From Sinohyriopsis cumingii (taxonomy: Eukaryota; Mollusca; Bivalvia; Unionida; Unionidae), in NCBI GenBank assembly GCA_028554795.2, contig CM068827.1, positions 70,095,809-70,159,808 on the forward strand: 64,000 bases of DNA. Reading direction: 5' to 3'. The notes under the pieces are model-generated. The model was given only the letters and a program-made list of their open reading frames with translations. It ran no database searches and was not told where the DNA came from. Made by a program: the position numbers and the translations under genes. Shown here one piece after another: positions 54,138-62,554 of this stretch. The stretch's first letter is position 1; each line of letters starts with the position of its first letter.

Positions 54138-55088
54138 ATGACGTCCCTTCAGTCGCATCTTCCCGTCAAATTGATTCGTGCCTTGTATGGCATCAGTCGA
54201 GAAAAAGATCCACAAACACGAGCTCGTGTCTTAGAAGCTAGTCTCAAAGAAGTCTTACGATGGTTCACGGTGACGGCACGTCAATTACTCCAAGGAATCA
54301 TTCAGATTCCTCATCAAACCCAACGCTTTTTCGATCGAAACAAAGTCGCTTTGGTCCAACTGGCCGATCCCCGCATCGACACTCAAACCAAAAAACAAAT
54401 CATTTTGAAACCTGGAGGGAGCGGTACTCTAGGAGGGGTCATCATTCGCTCACTCTTAAGATGGGATCCTAATGCCCCCAAAGTTATCCCTAAGACAAAA
54501 GTCCAACGAAGCCCCAAGAAGAAAAAGAAAAAGACCAAGTCCCCAAGAAGAACTTCTCCAGTGGCGGGACCCTCCTCTTACCAGACACCACCACCATCAC
54601 CCCGGAAAAAGAAAAGAAGCCCCAAGAAAAAGAAACAGAGAAAAAGTCCTCAAAAAAAGAAAAGTCCACAGAAGAAAACTAGTCGCAAGAGAGGCACTTC
54701 GGCCAGGACGCAACCTTACACTCGCAAGCCACGACCTGCCACAACGTCTCCGGCAGCCTCACGTTTGTCCACTTCTCCGTTGATGTCACCAGGAACTGAA
54801 GAGTACTTGGAGACGTTGATCACACCAAGAACTTCTCCGTTGATGACCCCCAAAAGAACTTCCCCAGTGGCAGGACCTTCCAATTTAGTGGCAGTGGCTG
54901 CTGCTCACAAAGTACCTTCTCCCAAAATCAAAGTTCAAGAAAGATCGGGCATGTTACAAAGTTTACTGGATTTGTCCAAGCAAGAACTGGCTCGATTTAG
55001 TCCGTTACGTACCCCTGCACGACGTGTCATGCCTGTCCTCAAACTGATAAAATGTAAAGACAATCAGTGGCGACGCGTTCCAGTATAA
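54138..55088 (+). CDS. Basic core protein 1 with H1-like Lys/Ser/Pro tail
   Basis: 316 residues from the ATG at 54138 (a GTG at 54132 extends it by two). Residues 1-110 form a helical domain ending in TKKQIILKPGGSGTLGGVI. The following 110 residues are a Lys/Ser/Pro tail with repeated SPKKKK, SPQKKK and SPRRTSPVAGPS units, like linker histone or protamine tails. A more hydrophobic helix (MLQSLLDLSKQELARF) closes the protein. The N-terminal domain resembles the whole of the next gene's product, so the two are paralogues. A DNA-condensing virion core role is inferred. Confidence 0.8.
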   Translation: MTSLQSHLPVKLIRALYGISREKDPQTRARVLEASLKEVLRWFTVTARQLLQGIIQIPHQTQRFFDRNKVALVQLADPRIDTQTKKQIILKPGGSGTLGGVIIRSLLRWDPNAPKVIPKTKVQRSPKKKKKKTKSPRRTSPVAGPSSYQTPPPSPRKKKRSPKKKKQRKSPQKKKSPQKKTSRKRGTSARTQPYTRKPRPATTSPAASRLSTSPLMSPGTEEYLETLITPRTSPLMTPKRTSPVAGPSNLVAVAAAHKVPSPKIKVQERSGMLQSLLDLSKQELARFSPLRTPARRVMPVLKLIKCKDNQWRRVPV

Positions 55089-55093
55089 AAAAG
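55084..55093 (+). promoter_or_regulatory. TATA box overlapping the core 1 stop codon
   Basis: TATAAAAAAG with the TAA stop at 55086-55088 in it; the next ATG is at 55148. Confidence 0.65.
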
Positions 55094-55147
55094 GCCTGTG
55101 ACCGAGTAGGGTATCAGTGTTTTTTAGGTGCTCCTAAAGACTCAAAG

Positions 55148-55534
55148 ATGTCACCCTCCAGAAAACCCCAAGGAAAGAAAAGGAAAGGACTGCCACCACG
55201 TTTAGCCAAACATGGGGACCTGTTATCTGTCCTGTCCAAAGCTTCTCCACCCCTACGAAAAAAACTCATTCAAACGGCCTCCAAAGAGGTCATCGATACC
55301 GTGTGCGAATGTTGTTTGAACGTCTTGAAAGGCACGATCCCTTTGTCCAAACACCAGAAACAATGCTTGAGCAAACATCGTCACGTTCTTCGCCAAATGG
55401 TTCGAAAGAAAATTCCCATTCGTCAAAAAAAGAAGATGTTAGTGCAACGTGGAGGTATTTTACCTCTCTTGTTAGGCCCCATACTGAAAGGAGTCTTGGG
55501 AACCATGTTGGGAGGACTGATGGGAGCAAGATAA
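55148..55534 (+). CDS. Basic core protein 2 (small conserved Lys-rich, Gly-hydrophobic end)
   Basis: 128 residues from the ATG at 55148, chosen because it follows the TATA box at 55084 by a normal distance (a GTG-started frame reaches back to 55067). It has the order basic N-terminus, helical middle with CCLNVLKGTIPLSKHQK, KKMLVQRGGILPLLLGPIL, and a Gly-rich hydrophobic end. This small protein is very widespread in adintovirus/Maverick-like elements of invertebrates; by position and charge it is likened to adenovirus core peptides. It may join DNA to the capsid. Confidence 0.8.
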   Translation: MSPSRKPQGKKRKGLPPRLAKHGDLLSVLSKASPPLRKKLIQTASKEVIDTVCECCLNVLKGTIPLSKHQKQCLSKHRHVLRQMVRKKIPIRQKKKMLVQRGGILPLLLGPILKGVLGTMLGGLMGAR

Positions 55535-55539
55535 AAAGG
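55530..55539 (+). promoter_or_regulatory. TATA-like box overlapping the core 2 stop codon
   Basis: GATAAAAAGG; the TAA at 55532-55534 is the core 2 stop. ATG of the next gene at 55584. Confidence 0.45.
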
Positions 55540-55583
55540 CCATCGGAAGTCCCAAGATCTCAAAATTCACCCCTGACAACCCC

Positions 55584-56234
55584 ATGGAAGGACGAAAACT
55601 AGCTTTAGTGCCTTACAAACGATGGATGGAATACCATCGGTGGCAAGAACAACGCACCCCGCATTTACCTCCCAATCCCAATTTGAGCGAGATGTCCCAG
55701 TTACAACACGAATTGCAATCCTTGATGGATCGCCAAGATTTGTCCGAAACAGAAAAATCGCAAAAGTATGGTCAACTCTTGCAACGACTGCAACTCTTTC
55801 ACCAGAAAGCTTTAGACGAAACAGCTTTACCCACTCTGAAAGATTTTAAGACCTTGATGAAAAGTCCAGCACCATCACCAGTACCAGTACCAGTACCAGT
55901 ACCACCAGTACCCGTGACCAAGACAGAAAAAAGAAAAGAAGAAGAAGAAGAAGGGTTTCAAACTCCACCAGAAAAAGTACGCAAGTTAACAACACCACCT
56001 ACCTCCAGAATTGGATGGATTAAAAAGATGATGGCCACCCCTTCTTCCTCACAAGAGAAAAAGAAAGTGAAGACAGAAGTGAAGACAGAAGTGAAACAAG
56101 AACCTATATCCCCCGCTCAGACATCCTCCTCCTCTTCGACACCTATTGCCGGTCGCACACGCAAAGCCTTGCAATCCAAGAAAATACCCCCAGAGAAAAA
56201 GAGTAGCCTCTTCCAAGAGTGGGTGCCTTATTAA
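55584..56234 (+). CDS. Conserved scaffold-like protein of adintovirus/Maverick type
   Basis: 216 residues starting MEGRKLALVPYKRWMEYHRW. The N-terminal third has the pattern 'LVPY..W' followed by a helix with LSETEKSQKYGQLLQRLQLF, found in a conserved late protein of these elements. The rest is a low-complexity Pro/Val (PVPVPVPVPPVPV) and Lys/Glu/Ser region with EVKTEVKQEP, which fits the SUMO-acceptor form (VKxE/VKQE). It ends WVPY. A scaffold or capsid-assembly role is inferred from position and composition. Confidence 0.75.
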   Translation: MEGRKLALVPYKRWMEYHRWQEQRTPHLPPNPNLSEMSQLQHELQSLMDRQDLSETEKSQKYGQLLQRLQLFHQKALDETALPTLKDFKTLMKSPAPSPVPVPVPVPPVPVTKTEKRKEEEEEGFQTPPEKVRKLTTPPTSRIGWIKKMMATPSSSQEKKKVKTEVKTEVKQEPISPAQTSSSSSTPIAGRTRKALQSKKIPPEKKSSLFQEWVPY

Positions 56235-56255
56235 CACACCAACACAAAATAAAAA

Positions 56256-57368
56256 ATGGAAAAAGTCTTAGCCAGCATTTACTACGATCCCTCCCATCCT
56301 GCAGGTTACGCAGGAGTTCAAAAATTGTATCGTGCTGCCAAAACTCGACTGAAAAGTCTCCGTTTACCTCAAGTGCAACGATGGTTACAAGAACAAGCTA
56401 CCTACACTTTACACAAACCCATTCGACGCAAGTTTGCCAGAAGTCGCACCCGAGTGGAAGGCATAGATCATCAATGGCAAGCCGATTTAGCCGATGTCTC
56501 TCATTTAGCCAGCTACAATCGTGGCTACAAATATTTGTTTTGTGTCATCGACGTCTTTTCCAAATTTGCCTGGGTCGTGCCCTTGACTTCCAAATCCAGC
56601 AGCGAGTTAGTGCGAGCCCTGCAACGAGTGTTGAAACAAAGCGGCCGTCACCCTCTTCGATGGCAAACGGACAAAGGCACCGAATTTCTGAACCAGGCTT
56701 TCCAAAAAGAATTAAAGAAACGTGACATTCATTTTTTTACCACCGAGAATCCCGAAACCAAAGCCAGCATCGTGGAACGTTTTCAACGCACTTTGAAAGA
56801 ACGCATGTGGAAATATTTTACGCATCACCACACTCTGAAGTACATCGACATCTTACCTCACCTGGTGCAAGCGTACAACCAATCTTACCATCGAAGCATC
56901 GGACGTGCCCCGCAAGACGTGACTCCCGAGAACGAAGTGCTGGTGTTTGAGCGCCTGTTTGGTACGTCCCCGACGAGGGCTGTCCCCAAGAAAAGTGGAG
57001 AGTTGACCGTAGGAGATTGGGTGCGCATTGGCAAAACCAAACGCACTTTCGACAAAGGTTACTTACCTAACTGGACGACCGAATTGTTTCGCGTCACTGG
57101 ACGAGTGCATGGCCGTCATCCTGCCGTCTATAAATTGGAAGACATGAACGGAGAAGTACTCAAAGGAACGTTTTATTTGCCCGAGTTACAACGTGTCACC
57201 AAAAAAGAAGACGACGTGTACGACATCGAAAGCATTCTGGAACGCAGAACCCGTAAAGTGGGCAAACGACGTGTCAAAGAAGTCAAAGTACGTTGGAAAG
57301 GATATCCACCCAGTTTCGATTCTTGGATCGACGCTTCGCAAGTCATCGACTATAAAAAGAAGAAGTGA
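56256..57368 (+). CDS. Chromodomain-bearing rve integrase
   Basis: 370 residues. The N-terminus (residues 9-29) has the conserved YYDPSHPAGYAG region. The DDE core is Asp77 (WQADLAD), Asp139 (RWQTDKGTEF) and Glu174 (ASIVERFQRTLKERM), with 34 residues between the second Asp and Glu, as in retroviral integrases. The C-terminal 50 residues (YDIESILERR, VRWKGYPPSFDSWID) are a chromodomain, which in chromoviral integrases targets marked chromatin. The enzyme would insert the element in host DNA and probably makes a short target duplication. There is no clear TATA box before it; only 21 bp separate it from the previous stop. Confidence 0.96.
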   Translation: MEKVLASIYYDPSHPAGYAGVQKLYRAAKTRLKSLRLPQVQRWLQEQATYTLHKPIRRKFARSRTRVEGIDHQWQADLADVSHLASYNRGYKYLFCVIDVFSKFAWVVPLTSKSSSELVRALQRVLKQSGRHPLRWQTDKGTEFLNQAFQKELKKRDIHFFTTENPETKASIVERFQRTLKERMWKYFTHHHTLKYIDILPHLVQAYNQSYHRSIGRAPQDVTPENEVLVFERLFGTSPTRAVPKKSGELTVGDWVRIGKTKRTFDKGYLPNWTTELFRVTGRVHGRHPAVYKLEDMNGEVLKGTFYLPELQRVTKKEDDVYDIESILERRTRKVGKRRVKEVKVRWKGYPPSFDSWIDASQVIDYKKKK

Positions 57369-57373
57369 CCATC

Positions 57374-57784
57374 ATGCCCTTTCACACAGCAGACGCAGCT
57401 ACGTCGACCAGTCCTTCTTCCCCTAGTTCTTCTGTGCAAGATTTACAAAAACAACCCTTGTGGGTGTGGTGTGGAGAACGTGTGCCTAAAACGCAAATCG
57501 TCTTTTTCTGCCAAATCTCCGTGGTGTATTGTGTCATCGGGGCAGCCATCGCCAATTTGAGTTTGCAACAAGGAGACAAACAATTGTGGACCATTTTATT
57601 GAGCAGTTGCATCGGTTACCTACTTCCCAATCCCTCCCTGAAATTCTCCTCGAACGGGAACGTTGTGTCCAGTGCCAGTGCCAGTCACCACTCCAACCAC
57701 AATCAGAACCCCATTTTGGGCGGAGACACACCTCTGACATCCACTAATATTCCCTCGGACAGCCACAGAACTCTGGAATTATGA
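57374..57784 (+). CDS. Two-helix membrane protein, conserved in Maverick-type elements
   Basis: 136 residues from the ATG at 57374. Two hydrophobic segments (IVFFCQISVVYCVIGAAIAN and ILLSSCIGYLLPNPSL) flank a short loop with LQQGDKQLW. The GYLLPNP end of the second helix is a strongly conserved mark of a membrane protein family that accompanies these elements. Ser/Thr/Asn-rich tails lie on both sides. It overlaps the penton gene by four bases (ATGA), suggesting linked translation or a shared transcript. A virion or assembly membrane role is inferred. Confidence 0.78.
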   Translation: MPFHTADAATSTSPSSPSSSVQDLQKQPLWVWCGERVPKTQIVFFCQISVVYCVIGAAIANLSLQQGDKQLWTILLSSCIGYLLPNPSLKFSSNGNVVSSASASHHSNHNQNPILGGDTPLTSTNIPSDSHRTLEL

Positions 57785-58719
57785 GTCACCAAAACCAATT
57801 TTACTTAACCTTACCCAGTGACAGTTCCATGGAGGTGTTTCCCAACAACACGTTGTGCTGTTACACGGCCAAATTACCTCAAGCCATCCCCTTAGATCAC
57901 GAAGCCCATTGGGAAGTGGCTTTAGTAGAAATGATTCACCCGACCCAAGTCCTCAATGTCCTTCCCAATCAAAATAAATTTGATGTGGAAGTTCATGACG
58001 AACAAATGCAACAGTACTTGGATACCCATGGCAAATATGACAAGAAAACCCGTAACACACAAAATCCAAAGTGGACCACCTATCACTTGTTCATTCCCCC
58101 AGGCTATTATTTTAGTGGTCAACATTTGGTCAGCACCATAGCCACCAGGTTTAATGGTGTGTTTCTGAAAGCTTTGGAAAGTGTCAAAAAAAGTGTCACC
58201 CTGGAGTACCACAAAACAGCTCGTCGCTTCCTGATAAAATTTCCTGAGGGGCCCAAAATCATGTCTTTCTTATTTTGTCCTGAATTGTTTGACATGTTGG
58301 GCGGGGACATGGAGATGAAGAAGAAAGTAGAACAACAAAAAGGCGAATTACTAGTCATTTCTGACAACGATACTTTTGCCAAGTATTTTCGTACCCCGGT
58401 AGAACTGAACCAAGGACTGAATTTGATGTTCGTGTACTCCGATGTGGTGGAATACAACGTGGTGGGACACACCTCCGTACCGTTACTGCGTGTCATTCCT
58501 TTCAAAGTGGATTCTGCCGCAAACGCTGACGAGGAAGGTGGAAACACTTACCACGTCCACCGCGAATTTGTCCATCCTCACTATTTGCCGGTCAGCAAGT
58601 CGTATTTGGACACGGTCAACATTACTATAAAAGGAGATTTGGGACAAAATATTCCATTCACCAAAGGAAAAGTCACGGTGAAACTCCATTTTCGAAAACG
58701 GTTCTCTCACGATTCGTAA
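57781..58719 (+). CDS. Minor capsid (penton-type) protein
   Basis: 312 residues. The opening FYLTLPSDSSMEVFPNNT and AKLPQAIPLDHEAHWEVALV is the classical start of the Maverick/adintovirus minor capsid protein, a single jelly roll that fills the five-fold vertices. Other typical features are HLFIPPGYYFSG near residue 100 and the late YLDTVNITIKGDLG. The gene stands before the basic protein and the major capsid protein, the usual order. It is followed by a TATAAAAGG motif (58626-58634) near its own end, about 93 bp ahead of the next ATG. Confidence 0.9.
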   Translation: MSHQNQFYLTLPSDSSMEVFPNNTLCCYTAKLPQAIPLDHEAHWEVALVEMIHPTQVLNVLPNQNKFDVEVHDEQMQQYLDTHGKYDKKTRNTQNPKWTTYHLFIPPGYYFSGQHLVSTIATRFNGVFLKALESVKKSVTLEYHKTARRFLIKFPEGPKIMSFLFCPELFDMLGGDMEMKKKVEQQKGELLVISDNDTFAKYFRTPVELNQGLNLMFVYSDVVEYNVVGHTSVPLLRVIPFKVDSAANADEEGGNTYHVHREFVHPHYLPVSKSYLDTVNITIKGDLGQNIPFTKGKVTVKLHFRKRFSHDS

Positions 58720-58726
58720 GTAAGTC

Positions 58727-59143
58727 ATGTATCCAGTGTACCGAGGGGTGGCTCGACAGCGAGGACACGGTTTAGGAGACATGTTAAAATCGGCCTTTCG
58801 TTCGGTGGCCCCGGTGTTGAAACCGATGGTGACACGCGGATTGCACGCCTTGAAAGATGCGGCACTGACGCAAGGCAAAGAATTTCTCCAAAATGTCATC
58901 ATCGACAAACAAAACCCTAAAGAAGCCTTCATGAGGGCAGGCAAAAATGTCTTGCTGCAAACGGGTAAAGACATTTTGGGCCGACGAGACACACCTATAA
59001 ATGCCCTGCACGATACCGAGTCAAGCATTCAGCAAGGACAAGGCAGAAAGAGACGAAGAAGAAAACACCCCTTCACCAGACTTCAAGCGAGAAAGGCCAA
59101 GAAAAGAAGAACCGTACGAGACTTAGACGTTTTCGATTATTGA
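58727..59143 (+). CDS. Basic pVI/pX-like capsid-associated protein
   Basis: 138 residues. The N-terminus is Gly-rich and amphipathic (GHGLGDMLKSAFRSVAPVLK), resembling the membrane-active part of adenovirus pVI. A helical middle (KDAALTQGKEFLQNVI) and a very basic end (GRKRRRRKHPFTRLQARKAK) follow. It sits between the penton-type and major capsid genes, where such a protein is always found in this virus group. Endosome exit and DNA contact are inferred by analogy. Confidence 0.8.
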   Translation: MYPVYRGVARQRGHGLGDMLKSAFRSVAPVLKPMVTRGLHALKDAALTQGKEFLQNVIIDKQNPKEAFMRAGKNVLLQTGKDILGRRDTPINALHDTESSIQQGQGRKRRRRKHPFTRLQARKAKKRRTVRDLDVFDY

Positions 59144-59158
59144 GAAAAGAGACAAAAA

Positions 59159-60469
59159 ATGATGCACCGAGAATCTTGCGCCTGTTCCAAGACGGAACTG
59201 GATCTGTTTGCCATGCCCCCCACCATGATGACCATGCAAGAATCCCAATGGGTGGAATTTCACCCCGTCTCCTCATTGACAGCCTCAGCTCCCATCGAGT
59301 TTGAAATCAAAGGACAGCCCGAAGATTACATCGATCTGAATAGCAGTTACTTGTACTTGAAAGTCAAACTTGTCGATGAGGACAATTCGACCCTAGATGG
59401 CGATGAGGTAATAGCTCCCGTCAACAATTTCATGCATTCCTTGTTTAGCGGAGTGGACTTGTACTTGAACAACAAACTGGTCAGCAGCAGCATGGATACT
59501 TACCCTTATCGAGCGTACCTGGAAAATCTCTTGACGTACGGAATAGACGCCAAGAACACTCATCTCAATGCCTGTGTGGTATGGGAAGCTGACGAAGCTG
59601 AAAAGTTTGAAAATTTAGAAACTGATGAAAAGAAAGAAAACAATGACGGATTTATAGAACGAAGAAAGAGAATCAAAGATGGACAGAGTTTAGAACTGAT
59701 GGATCGTTTACATCTGGACATGTGGTTGCAAGAGAAATATTTACTAAACGGGGTCAATGTCCGCCTGAGACTGAATCGGAGCAGTGCCGCTTTCCATTTG
59801 ATAGGTAATACTGTTTGCAAAACTGTCATCGAGGAAGCCAGGCTCTACGTACGTCGTGTGGAAGTGTTACCTAAAGTGGGTAACGATATCAGTCAAACGT
59901 TGAGCAGAACGACAGCCAAGTATCCCATACGACGCGTGGAAGTGAAAACCTTCACCATTCCCAAGGGACAACGATCCATGATCGAAGATCATCTGTTCCA
60001 AGGACAGCTACCCAAGCGTTTGATCGTTGGTATCGTCGAAAATGAAGCCTTCAACGGAGCTTTGGCTAAAAATCCTTTCTACTTTCAACACTTTGGCGTG
60101 TCCAAGATCGAAGTCAGTCGCGATGGCAAGACCTTGTGTACCCGACCCTTTGAGCCTGACTTTGAGAAGAAGAATTACTTGAGATCGTACTTGTCCCTGT
60201 ACGAAGCCACCGGTCAGTTAGGAACCAACACCAGTCACGGTATTACGTACGAGGATTATGTAGGAGGCTATGCTTTGTGGGCTTTCGATTTCACTCCAGA
60301 CCAAGGCAGCGACGAGGGACATTTCCACCCTATAAAATCAGGCCAGATTCGTGTGGAAATTCAGTTTGCAAACCGAGACCCTGATGTAACGGTGAACGTC
60401 ATCCTGTATGCAGAATTCGATAATACCATAGAAATCAACAGTTTGAGAGAAGTCATCCTAGATTACTAG
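59159..60469 (+). CDS. Major capsid protein (double jelly roll type)
   Basis: 436 residues from the first of two adjacent ATGs. The N-terminal CSKTELDLFAMPPTMMTM and the segments SSLTASAPIEFEIKG and MHSLFSGVDLYLNN are the marks of the major capsid family often annotated in animal genomes as 'F54H12.2-like', which is the hexon-type double jelly roll protein of adintovirus/Maverick elements. The second half has YPIRRVEVKTFTIPKGQ, which begins the second barrel. The frame is intact. It would form the T-number lattice of trimers. Confidence 0.94.
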   Translation: MMHRESCACSKTELDLFAMPPTMMTMQESQWVEFHPVSSLTASAPIEFEIKGQPEDYIDLNSSYLYLKVKLVDEDNSTLDGDEVIAPVNNFMHSLFSGVDLYLNNKLVSSSMDTYPYRAYLENLLTYGIDAKNTHLNACVVWEADEAEKFENLETDEKKENNDGFIERRKRIKDGQSLELMDRLHLDMWLQEKYLLNGVNVRLRLNRSSAAFHLIGNTVCKTVIEEARLYVRRVEVLPKVGNDISQTLSRTTAKYPIRRVEVKTFTIPKGQRSMIEDHLFQGQLPKRLIVGIVENEAFNGALAKNPFYFQHFGVSKIEVSRDGKTLCTRPFEPDFEKKNYLRSYLSLYEATGQLGTNTSHGITYEDYVGGYALWAFDFTPDQGSDEGHFHPIKSGQIRVEIQFANRDPDVTVNVILYAEFDNTIEINSLREVILDY

Positions 60470-60475
60470 AAAGCC

Positions 60476-60961
60476 ATGGAAGACTGTTGTCCCTCTTTAC
60501 CTAGTGAAGAAACTTTGGAGATGGAATGTAAGGAGACCGTGGAAGGAGAAGAAGATATCATGATGAAGTCGAGATGGCCAGAACAAGAAGCCCATTTAGT
60601 CTCCTGTTTTGCCAAACACTTGGTCGACAAAATAACAGAATTGATCAAGAAAAATTGTTATGGATGTCAAAACGATCATCCCAGTCAAATTCAACACGAT
60701 AAATGCCTGATGTTGAGTCAAGAAGAAAAATTGGACGAGTATCTGGACGAAGCTTGGAGTCTCATCTCAAACAAAGACGTGTTGCACCAGTGGTATAAAG
60801 ACTTGCGTGAACATTCTTGTCCACCATTAACCACTCAAGAGATCCATCGTATCGAAGCTCTCCTGAATCAGAGTGAGGAAACAGAACGAATAACCGTTTA
60901 TTCGTCAGACATTTTCAAGCAAAAAGTCAGGATCGAATTGACGACTTATTATTACCTGTGA
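60476..60961 (+). CDS. Conserved Cys/His protein between capsid and protease genes
   Basis: 161 residues. The central motif CYGCQNDHPSQIQHDKC (about residues 61-77) with the downstream helix DEYLDEAW recurs in Maverick-type elements next to the capsid genes. The Cys/His pattern may bind zinc. The N-terminal 30 residues are acidic. No role is known; the ATG is six bases after the capsid stop, so the two are likely co-expressed. Confidence 0.75.
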   Translation: MEDCCPSLPSEETLEMECKETVEGEEDIMMKSRWPEQEAHLVSCFAKHLVDKITELIKKNCYGCQNDHPSQIQHDKCLMLSQEEKLDEYLDEAWSLISNKDVLHQWYKDLREHSCPPLTTQEIHRIEALLNQSEETERITVYSSDIFKQKVRIELTTYYYL

Positions 60962-60982
60962 AGAAGAAAAAAACACAAATCA

Positions 60983-61543
60983 ATGGATACCTGGGAACTT
61001 TATTACCTTTTGAACCATAGTTCGTATACGGCTTCTTGGAATCCTGTCGTCTGTGCTAAAGATGAACTCCCTCATCGCAAACCTAAAGACCATCAAGCTT
61101 ACGTGATCAACACGGACGAAAGTCATCTCCCAGGAACCCACTGGGTAGCCGTCTACTTTCCTCAAGAAGGATGTGTGGAATATTTCGATTCGTACGGATT
61201 GCCCCCTTTGGAAGACGATATCATCGACTTTATGAGAAGAAATGCTCAAACCACCCGATTCAATAACGTGAAATTACAAGGCACAGATTCCTTGGTGTGT
61301 GGACAGTACTGTGTGTATTTTCTGCATCATCGCAGCCTGGGCTATTCCTTAGAACATTTAGTGACTCATTTTGATCCTCGTTCTTCTGCTAGAAACGATG
61401 TGAAAGTAGATCGATGGTTTTGTGACCATTATGCTTATCTTTTGTCTCAAGCTAGGAAACGTAGTGTCCATCAATGGCCTAATGATTTCCAACAGTGGAA
61501 ATCACAGTTTCATTCACAACGTTGTCAGCCTTGTTTAAAGTAG
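60983..61543 (+). CDS. Adenain-type cysteine protease
   Basis: 186 residues. Catalytic residues fit adenain in kind and spacing: His53 in GTHWVAVYF, Asp69 in VEYFDSYG, Gln99 and Cys106 in LQGTDSLVCGQYC (Gln to Cys seven apart, as in the adenoviral enzyme). The C-terminal half is short, with RWFCDHYAYLLSQ. It would cut capsid and core precursors (for example those at 54138-56234 and 58727) during maturation. The enzyme family also includes SUMO/NEDD8 proteases, but length and context point to the virion type. AATAAA at 61659-61664 follows. Confidence 0.94.
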   Translation: MDTWELYYLLNHSSYTASWNPVVCAKDELPHRKPKDHQAYVINTDESHLPGTHWVAVYFPQEGCVEYFDSYGLPPLEDDIIDFMRRNAQTTRFNNVKLQGTDSLVCGQYCVYFLHHRSLGYSLEHLVTHFDPRSSARNDVKVDRWFCDHYAYLLSQARKRSVHQWPNDFQQWKSQFHSQRCQPCLK

Positions 61544-61780
61544 ATCGTATTTGAAGAAAAAAATGTTTGTGATTTGAAAAAAATTGTTAGATGTTATAGT
61601 GTTGGATTAATGTTAAAAAATGTTAGAGTTGTTGTTGTTTAGTGTTAAGTGATTTTTGAATAAAAATGTTGTGTTTTGAAAAAAATGCCTTTGTGGTTTG
61701 TTTAGCTATAAGAATATTGGATTGATGCTCTTTCATTTCTTACTATCCCTCTCATGAACGTTGCGGCTCGAAAACCGTGT
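61544..61780. other. 3' region of the structural gene block
   Basis: T/G-rich untranslated sequence with AATAAA at 61659-61664. It ends the structural block and precedes the terminal gene cassettes. Confidence 0.6.
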
Positions 61781-61811
61781 GGGGGGATGTTTTCCTTCAC
61801 GTCCGCGCTTT
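61781..61811 (+). promoter_or_regulatory. Shared upstream promoter element, copy 1
   Basis: GGGGATGTTTTCCTTCACGT followed by CCGCGCTTT. The downstream TATA place is degenerate here (TTAACTTTAAG). ATG at 61874. Confidence 0.75.
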
Positions 61812-61873
61812 AACTTTAAGAACCGGGTTGTTCCCAGTCTAGCCATCCATTGTCGACTCATCCTCCTAAGAAG

Positions 61874-62071
61874 ATGTGCTCCAAACTAGCTAAGCTCAAC
61901 GAAGCCTACGTGAATTTGCATAGGGTCAGACACAGTCTGATACCGAAGCCAGAAGAAATAGAGAATGTGAGAATGTTAAAAATCACTGAAGACCTGATAG
62001 AAGAGCTCTTCAGAGAAGAAATGAACAAGGAAAAAGAAGAATGGACAGAGAAGTACAGACTTCAGAGACAG

Positions 62072-62103
<32 letters not shown>

Positions 62104-62230
62104 ACCTGAAGCTGACAGAGGCTTTGTCGATTGTCGTATCGACACCAAAGAATTCTTCTTCTCTTTCCGAAGAAGCAGACCTATTGCCAGAAAGTCTATC
62201 CTCAGAGGACATCGCATTCTTAGAAACTAA
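61874..62230 (+). CDS. Terminal cassette gene 1: polyQ coiled-coil protein
   Basis: 118 residues starting MCSKLAKLNEAYVNLHRVRH (a TTG-started frame reaches back to 61850). A helical, heptad-bearing N-terminal part (ITEDLIEELFREEMNKEKEE) leads into a glutamine tract of about 12-14 residues (62065-62105), then a basic end (RRSRPIARKSILRGHR). Stem-loop C follows 37 nt after the stop. Layout, promoter and 3' end match the next gene, so these are duplicated cassettes though the proteins are only weakly alike. Not a histone; no family was recognised. Confidence 0.65.
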
Positions 62231-62267
62231 AAAAGAATGCCATAGCAAAAAAAAACAACAAAAAAAC

Positions 62268-62283
62268 AGCCCTTTTCAGGGCT
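62268..62283 (+). promoter_or_regulatory. Histone-type 3' stem-loop C
   Basis: Stem AGCCCT/AGGGCT with TTTC loop, followed by ACCCCA; purine-rich TAGAAAAGAAG at 62296-62306. The downstream flank ('TTTGCCAATGTG...GTGTGAAAATAAACACTAA') is repeated after stem-loop D. Confidence 0.88.
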
Positions 62284-62309
62284 ACCCCAATACTCTAGAA
62301 AAGAAGTAA

Positions 62310-62554
62310 TGATCCATTTGCCAATGTGTGTAGGTAGAGAAGTGTGAAAATAAACACTAACTCTTTCTTAAAAATTTTGAGGGTATGTGTTAGTGTTTGT
62401 AAGTGATAAAGTAGGTTGGTGTGGATAGTAGATTAAAATGATGTTAGTTTTTTTTTTTTTTTTGGGCTGCTTGAGGTGTATATTTGGGGTTAGATTGGAT
62501 TGCTTTGAGTATGTGGATAGTCTATTGAAGTGATGGGTAGCATAAAAAAGTGAG
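62310..62554. other. Spacer between terminal cassettes 1 and 2
   Basis: Begins with a conserved 3' flank also found after stem-loop D, then T-rich and G/T-rich DNA with a poly-T run near 62448-62463. No gene. Confidence 0.5.

Noticed and set aside
55290-55602. Overlapping frames across core protein 2
   Set aside because: They are shadows of the Lys-rich coding sequence and have no promoter or match.
57351-57359. TATAAAAAG before the two-helix membrane protein as its promoter
   Set aside because: It is only 15 bp from the ATG and encodes the Lys-rich end of the integrase; too close to serve that start.
62124-62309. Acidic ORF in another frame of cassette gene 1
   Set aside because: It runs through stem-loop C and its flank, so it is unlikely to be translated.
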